Assembly: GCA_965277275.1 (NCBI GenBank)
Contig: CBDICG010000002.1
Span: forward strand, 1,798,001 to 1,862,000
Reading direction: 5' to 3'
Length of the DNA: 64,000 nt
Origin: HLUCCA09 sp965277275
GTDB taxonomy: Bacteria > Pseudomonadota > Alphaproteobacteria > Rhodobacterales > Rhodobacteraceae
Shown here: in pieces, positions 42,556 through 50,923 of the stretch
Layout of the letters: every line of letters begins with the position of its first letter
Numbering within the stretch: the stretch's first letter is position 1
Position numbers and translations under genes: made by a program
The notes under the pieces: model-generated
Databases searched by the model: none
Told to the model about the DNA's origin: nothing
What the model saw: the letters and a program-made list of their open reading frames with translations, nothing else

Positions 42556-43509
42556 TCAGTCGGCCGGTGCCGCCGCAGCGGAAGAGGTGAGCGCGAGAAA
42601 CACATCCTCGAGGTCCGGCTCTTCCGTCGCCACGTCCGCGATGCGGATGCCTGCGTCCCGCACCGCATCCAGCACAATCTCCGCGCGGGTCTGCTGACGG
42701 CGGTAGCTGAAGGCCAGCGCGCCTGTCGCTTTCCGCTCCAGCGTAACACCCTCGGGCAACGCGATCTCGTCCGGGGCGGGGCTCTCGGGCTGAATCACGA
42801 GGGTCTTGGCATCAAGCCGACCGAGCAGGTTCACCGTACTGTCCCGGGCCACGACGGCGCCGTGGTTCACGATGGCGATCTCATCGCACATCTCCTCGGC
42901 TTCCTCGAGGTAGTGCGTCGTCAGGATGATCGTCATCCCGCGCTCCGCATTCAGGCGGCGCACATTCTCCCAGAGCATCTGGCGCAGCTCGATATCGACA
43001 CCCGCTGTCGGCTCGTCGAGCACCAGCACCGCCGGTGCATGCACGAGCGCCTTGCCAAGCAGAAGCCGCCGCCGCATCCCGCCCGAAAGCGAGCGCGCGT
43101 AGGCGTCGGCCTTGTCCGACAGCCCGATCATGGCAAGGATCTCGTCCGTCCGCCGCTCGCGCCTGGGCACCCCGTAGAGACCGGCCTGCACCTCCAGCGC
43201 GTCGCGCGGTGTGAAGAATGGATCGAGATTGAGCTCCTGCGGCATCACCCCGATCGCCGCGCGGCTCTGGCGCGGGTTCACATCCTGGTCGAAGCCCCAG
43301 ATCGAGACCTGACCCGAGGTTTTGCGCACCAACCCCGCAAGAATGTTGATCATGGTCGACTTGCCCGCGCCGTTCGGCCCGAGAAGGCCGAATATCGCGC
43401 CTTGGGGCACCGTCAGGTCGACACCTTTCAGCGCTTCCTTGGGCGGCATACCCTTCTGCCTGGCATACGTCTTGCGCAGCTCTTTGATTTCGATGGCGCT
43501 CTGCGACAC
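42556..43509 (-). CDS. ABC-2 type transporter ATP-binding protein
   Basis: 317 residues. Walker A is GLLGPNGAGKSTMINIL (about 40-56), the signature SLSGGMRRRLLLGKALV, Walker B VLVLDEPTAGVD and the switch His in LTTHYLEEAEEM. The C-terminal DrrA-type extension (DLEDVFLALTSS near the end) marks exporters of the ABC-2 class. The partner permease is not within the window; the next gene is an ATP-grasp protein instead. Substrate unknown. Confidence 0.93.
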   Translation of the reverse strand: MSQSAIEIKELRKTYARQKGMPPKEALKGVDLTVPQGAIFGLLGPNGAGKSTMINILAGLVRKTSGQVSIWGFDQDVNPRQSRAAIGVMPQELNLDPFFTPRDALEVQAGLYGVPRRERRTDEILAMIGLSDKADAYARSLSGGMRRRLLLGKALVHAPAVLVLDEPTAGVDIELRQMLWENVRRLNAERGMTIILTTHYLEEAEEMCDEIAIVNHGAVVARDSTVNLLGRLDAKTLVIQPESPAPDEIALPEGVTLERKATGALAFSYRRQQTRAEIVLDAVRDAGIRIADVATEEPDLEDVFLALTSSAAAAPAD

Positions 43510-43620
43510 GGCTGCGTCCTCTGCTGGCCTTGTCCGGCCGGGCCGGATCGCTTATCCGCTTGAGGTAACGCGCTGGCCGCTGGCCGGCAACCGAAAGACC
43601 CCGTACCGAAAGGCTCTGCC

Positions 43621-43833
43621 ATGCATGCCACGCCTCCCGAATACGAGATCACCTCTGCCTGGCGTGTGGCCTGCGACGGGGGCGAGGGGGCGCTGGGCCA
43701 TCCACGTGTATGGCTCTCGCTCGATCGTGACACGGGGTATGTCGAGTGTGGCTACTGCGACAAGCTCTACGTGCACGAGAGCCGCGCCGAAGAGGTGCTG
43801 AAAGCGCACGGGATCGACGCGGCGGCTGACTGA
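43621..43833 (+). CDS. zf-CHCC zinc-finger protein
   Basis: 70 residues. It matches the short alphaproteobacterial zf-CHCC family, related to the NDUFS6/13-kDa subunit of complex I: VACDGGEGALGHPRVWLSL followed by VECGYCDKLYV, giving the Cys-His-Cys-Cys zinc ligands. Function in bacteria is not well defined; an accessory role in complex I is possible. It is divergent from the ABC ATPase and followed by a hairpin terminator. Confidence 0.9.
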   Translation: MHATPPEYEITSAWRVACDGGEGALGHPRVWLSLDRDTGYVECGYCDKLYVHESRAEEVLKAHGIDAAAD

Positions 43834-43851
43834 CCGCTCCTTCAAACGAAA

Positions 43852-43878
43852 AAGGACGCAGCTTGGTGCCGCGTCCTT
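43852..43878. terminator. Bidirectional hairpin between convergent genes
   Basis: Arms AAGGACGC (43852-43859) and GCGTCCTT (43871-43878) form an 8-bp perfect stem with an 11-base loop. A-residues just upstream give a T-run on the minus strand. It lies between the zf-CHCC stop and the stop of the leftward VPLPA gene. Confidence 0.7.
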
Positions 43879-43902
43879 GCCGATGTCCGGAATGCCGTAG
43901 GA

Positions 43903-44667
43903 TCAGGCGGTGCGACGGTTCCGCCGCGCAAGGAGGCCCAGGCCTGCGAGGCCAGCCAGAAGGATCGGCAGCGTCGCTGGCAGCGGTACCACTTCGACCT
44001 CCCCCACGTTCACGATGATCGAGGTCGAGGCCAGCTCGACGTCGCGCTCACCGAAGACGCTCAGCTGAAACGCGTAGCTGCCCGGAAGATCCGGATCCGG
44101 CGAGAAGCCGAAGCCGAGGTTCCACGACTGCTGCACGACGTTGGATCCGGCGAGAAGGCCATCATACTCGACGCGGCTCGTGGCGCTTGTACCGGCTCCG
44201 TTCGCGGTGGAGTTGTTGCCGAAGGCATGGTCGGCGAACGTTACGTCATCCGCCGGGATGATCGGATCGAAGCTCAGAAAGCTCACCCCAGCCGTCGGAT
44301 CCTGATCGATCGAGAGAAGGTAGGTGAAATCGCCAATCGTCGACGACCCCAAGCCATCCGCATTGACGTTGACCGACCACTCGAAGTTGAAGCCGGAAAG
44401 GCTCTCGGAGTTCGTCAGGGTCGCGGGATCGAAGGTGTAGGTGTCGACGCCGTCGTAATTGAACACGTTTGCCGCGGGGAACCGCTGCTTGCCGCGAATC
44501 GCGAGCTCGATGTTGTTCTCGGTCGTGCCGGTGAAACTGCCATTGTCATTGCCACCCCCGAAGATAACCTCCGGTGTGATGAACCCGTTGCCATTGACCG
44601 GCGCCGCTGCCGCCATCGGCGCGGCAAACACGATGGCCAGGGCGGGGAGAAGTCTTTTGAATCGCAT
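43903..44667 (-). CDS. VPLPA-CTERM sorted surface/secreted protein
   Basis: 254 residues. A signal peptide (LLPALAIVFAAPMAAAA) leads a beta-rich, Asn/Asp-rich body. The C-terminus shows VPLPATLPILLAGLAGLG, then LLARRNRR: a VPxPA motif, one membrane helix and a basic tail, the Rhodobacterales variant of the PEP-CTERM signal recognised by exosortase. Such proteins are usually exported and linked to exopolysaccharide. No exosortase gene lies in the window. The function of the body is unknown. Confidence 0.85.
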   Translation of the reverse strand: MRFKRLLPALAIVFAAPMAAAAPVNGNGFITPEVIFGGGNDNGSFTGTTENNIELAIRGKQRFPAANVFNYDGVDTYTFDPATLTNSESLSGFNFEWSVNVNADGLGSSTIGDFTYLLSIDQDPTAGVSFLSFDPIIPADDVTFADHAFGNNSTANGAGTSATSRVEYDGLLAGSNVVQQSWNLGFGFSPDPDLPGSYAFQLSVFGERDVELASTSIIVNVGEVEVVPLPATLPILLAGLAGLGLLARRNRRTA

Positions 44668-44744
44668 GGTTTTTTGCCTCCTGCTCGTTTGATTGGCGGC
44701 AACCTATGCATGGAACGCCGGATGTAAACAGTGCCCCTACGGAA

Positions 44745-44756
44745 AGGAGCGCTCCT
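44745..44756. promoter_or_regulatory. 12-bp perfect palindrome upstream of the VPLPA-CTERM gene
   Basis: AGGAGCGCTCCT lies about 78 bases upstream of the start at 44667 and between two leftward genes. It could be an operator or a short transcription stop; no protein can be named for it. Confidence 0.35.
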
Positions 44757-44794
44757 GATGGCACACGCATCGCCAAACGGCACGAAGTGTAGAC

Positions 44795-45052
44795 CTACAC
44801 CGCCTGAAGTGGCTCCCCGGCGGCGGAAAGCGCATTCACTGCTTCCGGATATGCGCGCTCGACATCGACGCGGTCGACTTCCTTGCCATCGGCGCGAAAG
44901 ATCCGCTCTTCGCCATTTGACTGAAGCACGACGAGCGCAAGGCTCCGCCAACCCCAGACCGAATGCGCGCTCCGCAGGATGACGGTTTCGACAACTGCGA
45001 CCGTGCGGAGCTGATCGGTCTCGCGTGTCTCTATGCTGTAGCGGCGGCTCAT
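44795..45052 (-). CDS. Conserved small protein downstream of DUF2953 gene
   Basis: 85 residues from ATG 45052, which overlaps the stop of the DUF2953 gene. The sequence (MSRRYSIETRETDQLRTVAV at the start, WGWRSLALVVLQSNGEERIF, then VERAYPEAVNALSA) has no signal peptide or motif that I can name. Coupled translation with the GerW/DUF2953 genes suggests a shared function. Confidence 0.7.
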   Translation of the reverse strand: MSRRYSIETRETDQLRTVAVVETVILRSAHSVWGWRSLALVVLQSNGEERIFRADGKEVDRVDVERAYPEAVNALSAAGEPLQAV

Positions 45053-45621
45053 CGAGGCCTCCAAAGCAGCACACCGGCGCCGCGCACGGCGATACCGACA
45101 AGCCTGTGTGCCTTGATCCTCACCGTCGCGTGCGCTTCACCGCTGAGGCAGGGCGCGTCGAAGACAGGGGTGAGCTGAAGGTCGAAACGTTCTCCACCTG
45201 AACCACCATAAACAAGCGGCGCCAGCATGCCGTAGGTCGCGCCGGTCTCTGCGGGATCGCCGAGGCCGAAGCTCAAGTCGCCGCGCACCTCGGTCAGGCG
45301 GAACGCGTCGGGTACTTCGGCAAGGAGCGCCAGCAACTTGCGACCGGTTTCCAGATCAAGCCGCTGCCCGCCCCAGCGCTTGCGCTTGCGTGGTCGGGGT
45401 TTGGTGTCGGCGGATGCGTCGCCCACAGGACGGCTGTGTTCGCGCTGTTCAGGTAGGTTCAGCAGCGGGATCGCGGGAGCCATACCGTCCAGCAGGCGCA
45501 GATCGAGGCGGATGCGTTGTGGCTCCGATCCCGCCGTCAGACGCAGCCGTATCGGACACAGAGCGACCACAACAAGCACCCCAACGATCCCGCACAAGAC
45601 CAGCAGGAGGGAACCGAGCAT
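45049..45621 (-). CDS. DUF2953 family membrane-anchored protein
   Basis: 190 residues. An N-terminal membrane helix (LLLVLCGIVGVLVVVALC) precedes a soluble domain with LRLTAGSEPQRIRLDLRLL and a DUF2953-like C-terminal half (GDLSFGLGDPAETGATYGML). In Firmicutes this family accompanies sporulation genes. Here it is paired with a GerW-family gene in a presumed non-spore-former. Five bases separate it from that gene. Confidence 0.75.
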   Translation of the reverse strand: MLGSLLLVLCGIVGVLVVVALCPIRLRLTAGSEPQRIRLDLRLLDGMAPAIPLLNLPEQREHSRPVGDASADTKPRPRKRKRWGGQRLDLETGRKLLALLAEVPDAFRLTEVRGDLSFGLGDPAETGATYGMLAPLVYGGSGGERFDLQLTPVFDAPCLSGEAHATVRIKAHRLVGIAVRGAGVLLWRPR

Positions 45622-45626
45622 AAGGC

Positions 45627-46010
45627 TCAGCCCCCGCTGCCTTCCTCATCTTTTGCATCTCCGTTCTTCGGCTCGCTCCTGCGTTCGAGGATCCGCCCCG
45701 CCGTTGCACCGACCCGTTCGGCAACGCTCCACGCGGCGCCCTTCACGCCCTCGACCCGCGCGCCGTGACTGTCGATGATGATCGCCCCGAGCGGCTTGAT
45801 CCCGCCGCCCGCACCGGCGCCGCCCGAATTGCCCGGCCGCTTCGCGGGATCGCCGGTGGAGCCCCCGGCCCCGAAGCCAAACCCGTAGCTCACGATCGGA
45901 ATAACGGTCGCGCCGTCGCGCTCGATGGGATCTCCCAGCACATTCTTGGCATTCAACAGGCGGTCCAGCTCTTCGACCGTCCCTTTCAGCAATTTCTCCA
46001 CGTCTTCCAT
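45627..46010 (-). CDS. GerW/YtfJ-family protein
   Basis: 127 residues from ATG 46010. Family features are a short N-terminal helix (EKLLKGTVEELDRLLNAKNVLG), VIPIVSYGFGFGAGGST, a Gly-rich loop and GGIKPLGAIIIDSHGARV. GerW (YtfJ) is known from spore germination in Bacillus; in Gram-negatives its role is unknown. It leads a three-gene operon with DUF2953 and the small protein, divergent from polA. Confidence 0.82.
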   Translation of the reverse strand: MEDVEKLLKGTVEELDRLLNAKNVLGDPIERDGATVIPIVSYGFGFGAGGSTGDPAKRPGNSGGAGAGGGIKPLGAIIIDSHGARVEGVKGAAWSVAERVGATAGRILERRSEPKNGDAKDEEGSGG

Positions 46011-46183
46011 CGGGCTCTCCCTCGCATGTTCACAATAGCGGAGACTCTCGCCGAACTCGCCCACGGATGCCATGACGAGTATCAACCGATGTCATTGCGA
46101 AATGCTTGGCGCTGGACCGGGGCCGGACGGCGGGATACCAACCATGCGGTGTGGCAGAGCGTCTTGGGCAGGGGGAGCAACTC

Positions 46184-48997
46184 ATGGCATTCGGAAAAGG
46201 GCATCACCTGCACCTCATTGACGGCTCGGCGTTCATCTTCCGCGCCTATCACGCGCTGCCTCCGCTGACGCGAAAGTCCGATGGTCTGCCGGTCGGCGCT
46301 GTGTCGGGCTTCTGCAACATGATATGGAACCAGGTATCGCGGGACCACGGCCCCGACGCCCCCACCCATGCCGCCGTGATCTTCGACAAGGGCAGCCACA
46401 CCTTCCGCAACGACCTCTACGACCAGTACAAGGCCAACCGCGCCGAGATGCCGGAGGATCTGCGCCCCCAGATCCCGCTGACCCGCGACGCCACGCGCGC
46501 CTTCAACGTGGCCTGCGAAGAGATCGAGGGCTATGAGGCCGACGACATCATCGCCACGCTCGCACGCCAGGCCCGCGAGGCAGGCGGCCGCGTGACGATC
46601 ATCTCGTCAGACAAGGACCTGATGCAGCTCGTCGGCGGCGGGGTCGAGATGCTCGACGCGATGAAAAACAAGCGCATCGGCGTCGAGGAGGTCGAAGAGA
46701 AGTTCGGCGTCCACCCCGACCGCGTGATCGACGTGCAGGCGCTGGCGGGCGACAGCGTCGACAACGTCCCCGGTGCCCCGGGCATCGGCGTGAAGACGGC
46801 CGCACAGCTCATCGGCGAGTATGGCGATCTCGAAACGCTGCTGGAGCGCGCCGACGAGATCAAGCAGCCCAAGCGGCGCCAGACCCTCATCGACAATGCT
46901 GACCAGATCCGCCTTTCGAAAGAGCTCGTGACGCTGGACCAGAACACGCCACTGGGTTTCACGCTCGACGATCTGGAGGTGAAGGACCCGGACGGCGAGA
47001 CATTGCTCGGCTTTCTCACCCAGATGGAATTCCGGACCCTCACCCGGCGCGTCTCCGATGCATTGGGGGTCGAAGCGCCCGCGATCCTCGAGACCGCATC
47101 GCAAGATGCCACGGACGATGCCGCCCCCGAATGGCCGGCGATCGATCCCGAGCGCTACGAGATCGTGCGCGATGCCGATGCCCTGCAAGTCTGGCTCGAC
47201 AGGATCAATGCCCGTGGCTTCGTCGCGGTCGACACCGAAACGACCGGGCTCAACGAGATGACGGCGGATCTGGTCGGCGTCTGCCTATGTGTGACCCCCG
47301 GCGAGGCGTGTTACATCCCGCTCACGCACCGCAAGGGCAGCGCCGACGATCTCTTCGATGAGAAAGCGCTGGCTGAAGGGCAGATGCCGCTGGAAACAGC
47401 GCTGGAGATGCTCAAGCCCATGCTTGAGGATCCGGCGGTGCTGAAGATCGGTCAGAACCTGAAGTACGACGCCAAGATCCTTGCGCGCCTCGGCATCGGG
47501 ATCACACCCGTCGACGACACGATGCTGCTGAGCTACGCCCAGCATGCCGGGCTGCACAACCACGGGATGGACGGTCTGGCGGAGCGCTACCTCGGTCACA
47601 CCTGCATCCCAATCAAGGAGCTGATCGGCTCCGGCAAATCTCAGATCACGTTCGACCGGGTCGAGATCGAGACGGCGGCCAGGTATGCCGCCGAGGATGC
47701 CGACGTGACGATGCGGCTGTGGCAGACGCTGAAGCCCACGCTGCACAAGGCCCGCACGACGACCGTCTACGAGACGATGGAGCGCCCGATGATCCCCGTG
47801 CTCGCGCGCATGGAGATGCGTGGGATCAAGGTCGACCGCGACACGCTCTCGCGCATGTCGAACGCTTTTTCGCAGAAGATGGCCGGGTTGGAGGCGGAGA
47901 TCCACGAGCTCGCCGGCCGCAGCTTCTCCATCGGGTCGCCGAAGCAGATCGGCGAGATCCTGTTCGATGAGCTGAGCCTGACGCTGCCCGACGGCAAGAT
48001 GCCCAAGAAGGGCAAATCCGGCGCATGGAGCACGGGTGCGGATGTGCTCGAAGACCTCGCCACCGTCCATGACATGCCGCGCCGCATCCTCGATTGGCGC
48101 CAGCTCGACAAGCTCAAGTCGACCTATACCGACGCTCTGCAAAACCACATCAACGCCGAAACCGGGCGGGTGCACACCAGCTACTCCATCGCCGGAGCCT
48201 CGACGGGCCGCCTCGCCTCGACCGACCCGAACCTGCAGAACATCCCTGTACGTACCGAGGAGGGTCGCCGCATCCGCGAGGCCTTCGTCGCAGAGCCGGG
48301 CAAGGTGCTCGTCTCGCTCGACTACAGTCAGATCGAGCTCAGGATCCTCGCCCATATCGCCGGGATCGACGCGCTGAAGGAAGCATTCCGCGACGGGCAG
48401 GATATCCACGCCGCCACGGCGTCGGAGATGTTCAACGTCCCGCTCGACGAGATGACACCCGAGATCCGGCGCCAGGCCAAGGCGATCAATTTCGGCGTGA
48501 TCTACGGCATCTCCGGTTTCGGCCTCGCGCGCAACCTGCGCATCCCCCGCGCCGAGGCGCAGGACTTCATCGACCGCTATTTCGAGCGCTTCCCCGGCAT
48601 CCGCACCTACATGGACGACACCACCAAGTTCGCCAAGGAGCACGGCTACGTGCAGACCCTCTTTGGCCGCAAGATCCACACGCCCGAGATCAACGCCAAG
48701 GGCCCCGGCGCCGGTTTTGCCAAGCGCGCGGCAATCAACGCGCCGATCCAGGGCACGGCGGCGGACGTTATCCGCCGCGCCATGGTCCGTATGGAAGACG
48801 CAACCGCCGGCCTGCCCGCTGCCATGCTCCTGCAGGTGCATGACGAACTGATTTTCGAGGTCGACGAGAGCGCTGTCGATGACACCATCGCGGCCGTGCG
48901 CGCCGTGATGGAGGGGGCCGCCGACCCGGCCGTCCACCTGTCGGTGCCTCTCGTCGTCGATGCGGGGCATGGCGCAAGCTGGGCGGAGGCCCACTGA
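46184..48997 (+). CDS. polA: DNA polymerase I
   Basis: 937 residues from ATG 46184, preceded by GGGGGAG. The 5' nuclease domain (1-~300) shows YEADDIIATLARQ and SDKDLMQLV. The 3'-5' exonuclease has the metal motif DTETTG at Asp350, so proofreading looks intact. Polymerase motif A is DYSQIELRILAHI (Asp713), motif B RRQAKAINFGVIYGISGFG, and motif C QVHDELIFEV (Asp887). It fills gaps in repair and replaces primers. All domains appear complete. Confidence 0.97.
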   Translation: MAFGKGHHLHLIDGSAFIFRAYHALPPLTRKSDGLPVGAVSGFCNMIWNQVSRDHGPDAPTHAAVIFDKGSHTFRNDLYDQYKANRAEMPEDLRPQIPLTRDATRAFNVACEEIEGYEADDIIATLARQAREAGGRVTIISSDKDLMQLVGGGVEMLDAMKNKRIGVEEVEEKFGVHPDRVIDVQALAGDSVDNVPGAPGIGVKTAAQLIGEYGDLETLLERADEIKQPKRRQTLIDNADQIRLSKELVTLDQNTPLGFTLDDLEVKDPDGETLLGFLTQMEFRTLTRRVSDALGVEAPAILETASQDATDDAAPEWPAIDPERYEIVRDADALQVWLDRINARGFVAVDTETTGLNEMTADLVGVCLCVTPGEACYIPLTHRKGSADDLFDEKALAEGQMPLETALEMLKPMLEDPAVLKIGQNLKYDAKILARLGIGITPVDDTMLLSYAQHAGLHNHGMDGLAERYLGHTCIPIKELIGSGKSQITFDRVEIETAARYAAEDADVTMRLWQTLKPTLHKARTTTVYETMERPMIPVLARMEMRGIKVDRDTLSRMSNAFSQKMAGLEAEIHELAGRSFSIGSPKQIGEILFDELSLTLPDGKMPKKGKSGAWSTGADVLEDLATVHDMPRRILDWRQLDKLKSTYTDALQNHINAETGRVHTSYSIAGASTGRLASTDPNLQNIPVRTEEGRRIREAFVAEPGKVLVSLDYSQIELRILAHIAGIDALKEAFRDGQDIHAATASEMFNVPLDEMTPEIRRQAKAINFGVIYGISGFGLARNLRIPRAEAQDFIDRYFERFPGIRTYMDDTTKFAKEHGYVQTLFGRKIHTPEINAKGPGAGFAKRAAINAPIQGTAADVIRRAMVRMEDATAGLPAAMLLQVHDELIFEVDESAVDDTIAAVRAVMEGAADPAVHLSVPLVVDAGHGASWAEAH

Positions 48998-49008
48998 TCC
49001 CGCGCTGT

Positions 49009-49398
49009 CTAGGCCCCGTGCAGGATCAACACGGCAATGTGCCAGGCGGCGCCATCGCTACAGCGAAAAAGGTAGGTCTGCCGCCACGCCCGTATCTCTG
49101 TAGAATCTGCTCGGCGCATCGACCAGGTACAGGTGAAGTCCACTCACCCTAAGCCGAGAGGACGGAGGTCTCCATTTGATGCTACGAAATCAGCCATGCC
49201 TTCTACCCGGTAGGCTGTCAGGATCGATGTGAAGAAGAGCGCAGCTTCGGCCTGTGACCCAAAGACGTGGCTCGACCCGTCGGGCCGGATTGTAAGGCAG
49301 GGAACGGCATAGAAGGCCGCGATCTGCCTGGCCTCCCCCATTGCGAATGCCCGCGCATAGGCAGCTGTGAACGCGCCAGGATCAAACAGCTTGCTCAT
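49009..49398 (-). pseudogene. NTF2/SnoaL-like protein interrupted by an in-frame TGA
   Basis: From ATG 49398 (GGGGGA upstream) the frame reads MSKLFDPGAFTAAYARAFAM and runs 84 codons to a TGA at 49144-49146. The same frame then continues for another 44 codons with sensible sequence (VDFTCTWSMRRADSTEIRAW, QTYLFRCSDGAAWHIAVL) to TAG at 49009. Together they make about 129 residues, the normal size of an NTF2-like fold, whose last strands lie after the TGA. The simplest reading is a nonsense mutation; sequencing error or stop readthrough are alternatives. It is divergent from the GntR gene. Confidence 0.75.
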
Positions 49399-49483
49399 GG
49401 TTTCCCCCATGGGGATGACCGTGCCACGCGCCGCCGCGTCCTACGAGATAAATCGCGTAGACTCTGGACGCGTCTCCCTACAT

Positions 49484-49504
49484 TTGGTCAACTATCCAGA
49501 CCAA
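49484..49504. promoter_or_regulatory. Inverted repeat, candidate GntR operator
   Basis: TTGGTC (49484-49489) and GACCAA (49499-49504) are perfect inverted arms separated by nine bases, lying 13 bases before the gntR start and in the space shared with the divergent NTF2-like gene. FadR-group regulators bind TTGGT/ACCAA half-sites, usually with a shorter spacer, so the match is partial. Confidence 0.5.
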
Positions 49505-49517
49505 TTTGGACGTAACC

Positions 49518-50285
49518 ATGCCCTTCACACCCGTTGAGCCCGAGAAGATCGCGACATCCATCGTCCGTCAGATCGAGCTGCTTGTCCTGCGCGGCATCTT
49601 GCGGCCAGGCGAGCGGCTGCCGTCGGAGCGGGATCTTGCCGACCGCCTCGGCGTCTCTCGCCCGTCCTTGCGCGAGGCCATCGCCGAGCTCGAAGCATCG
49701 GGGCTGCTCATACGGCGTGCAGGCGCCGGGATCTACGTGGCCGACGTGCTGGGCTCGGCCTTTTCGCCTGCGCTCACGCGGCTCTTCGCGACGCATGACG
49801 AGGCCCTCTTCGATTACATCGCCTTCCGTCGTGACATGGAGGGACTTGCAGCAGAGCGTGCCGCGCGCTTCGGGTCAGACACCGACCTCACCGTTGTCGC
49901 GACGATATTCACGAAGATGGAAGCCGCCCACGCCAAGCGCAACAGCGACGACGAGGCCGCGCTCGACGCGCAATTCCACCTCGCAATCGTCGAGGCCAGC
50001 CACAACGTGGTCATGCTCCACATGCTGCGCTCGATGTACGATCTTCTGCGTCAAGGCGTCTTCTATAATCGTCAGATGATGTTCCGGCAGCAGACGACAC
50101 GCGCGGCGCTCCTTGAGCAACATCGCGCAATCCTCACGGCCCTGATGGACCGCGATCCTGCCAAGGCACGGGCCGCTGTCGAGGCGCATCTGGATTATGT
50201 CGAGCAGTGCCAGCGCGATGAGCGCACGCGCGCCGCCAACGAAGCGGTCGCGCAGCAGCGGCTCGAGCACGAAACGGGCGAATAG
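49518..50285 (+). CDS. GntR-family regulator, FadR/FCD group
   Basis: 255 residues from ATG 49518. The winged helix-turn-helix (about 10-75) has LRPGERLPSERDLADRLG and VSRPSLREAIAELEASG, the GntR signature. The C-terminal helical FCD domain (about 85-235) binds a metal and small acids; DAQFHLAIVEASHN carries typical ligand residues. Such proteins control carbon-acid catabolism (pyruvate, lactate, glycolate). The likely operator just upstream suggests autoregulation. No obvious target operon lies beside it. Confidence 0.88.
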   Translation: MPFTPVEPEKIATSIVRQIELLVLRGILRPGERLPSERDLADRLGVSRPSLREAIAELEASGLLIRRAGAGIYVADVLGSAFSPALTRLFATHDEALFDYIAFRRDMEGLAAERAARFGSDTDLTVVATIFTKMEAAHAKRNSDDEAALDAQFHLAIVEASHNVVMLHMLRSMYDLLRQGVFYNRQMMFRQQTTRAALLEQHRAILTALMDRDPAKARAAVEAHLDYVEQCQRDERTRAANEAVAQQRLEHETGE

Positions 50286-50290
50286 AGCAA

Positions 50291-50324
50291 AGAAAAAGCG
50301 CCCCGACCGGCTGGCCGAGGCGCT
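50291..50324 (-). terminator. Rho-independent terminator of the ATP synthase Fo operon
   Basis: Read leftward, a GC-rich stem with outer arms AGCGCC/GGCGCT (50319-50324 and 50297-50302), extended inward with two wobble pairs to about 12 bp, is followed by TTTTTC. It lies 24 bases beyond the atpF stop. The hairpin may also serve the convergent gntR gene. Confidence 0.85.
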
Positions 50325-50347
50325 CCAATTCTCGGTGCCACGCTGTG

Positions 50348-50923
50348 TCAGTGCAGCTTCTGTTCGACCACCTTGAGGCTTTCGCCGATCATGGCGTCCG
50401 CGTCTGCCGGCGTCATGCCTTGGCGCACGACGTCCGCTGCGGCGGCAACGGCCACCTGAACGGCACGGTCGCGCACTTCCTTCACGACCGCTTCTTCAGC
50501 AGATGCAATCTGGTCAGCCGCAGCTTTCAGCCGTCGCTCGATCGACGCCTGCAGATCTTCCTTTGCCTGCACGGCGGCGGCCTCGGCATCGGTCTTGGCC
50601 TGCGCGACGATGCGCTGCGACTCTTCTTGAACGTCCTTCTGCTTGCGCTCGAATTCCGCAAGGATCGTCTGGGCTTCCTCGCGCAGCGCGCGTGCTGTCT
50701 CCAGCTCGGTGCGCACATTGTCAGCACGCGCATCCAGCATCTTGGCCAGCATGCCGGGTACCTTGAAGTACAGCAGCACACCTATGAAGATCACGAACGC
50801 GATCAGGACGACGAAATCCGAGTTGCGCAAGGAGACGAACGGATAGTCGCCCTTGGCGGCAAGCGCCGGCCCGGTCGTCAGAACCAGCGCCACAACCGCG
50901 CGGGAAAGGTGAGTCAACGGCAT
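50348..50923 (-). CDS. atpF: ATP synthase Fo subunit b
   Basis: 191 residues. One membrane helix (DFVVLIAFVIFIGVLLYF, about 36-53) anchors a long charged coiled coil (about 65-180), the peripheral stalk that holds F1 to Fo. A short hydrophobic stretch precedes it. ATG 50923 overlaps the b' stop by one base (TGATG). Last gene of the Fo operon, followed by a strong terminator. Confidence 0.95.
   Translation of the reverse strand: MPLTHLSRAVVALVLTTGPALAAKGDYPFVSLRNSDFVVLIAFVIFIGVLLYFKVPGMLAKMLDARADNVRTELETARALREEAQTILAEFERKQKDVQEESQRIVAQAKTDAEAAAVQAKEDLQASIERRLKAAADQIASAEEAVVKEVRDRAVQVAVAAAADVVRQGMTPADADAMIGESLKVVEQKLH

Noticed and set aside
49144..49146. The in-frame TGA read as selenocysteine
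   Set aside because: NTF2-like proteins are not known selenoproteins, and I see no convincing hairpin placed directly after the codon; a nonsense mutation is simpler.
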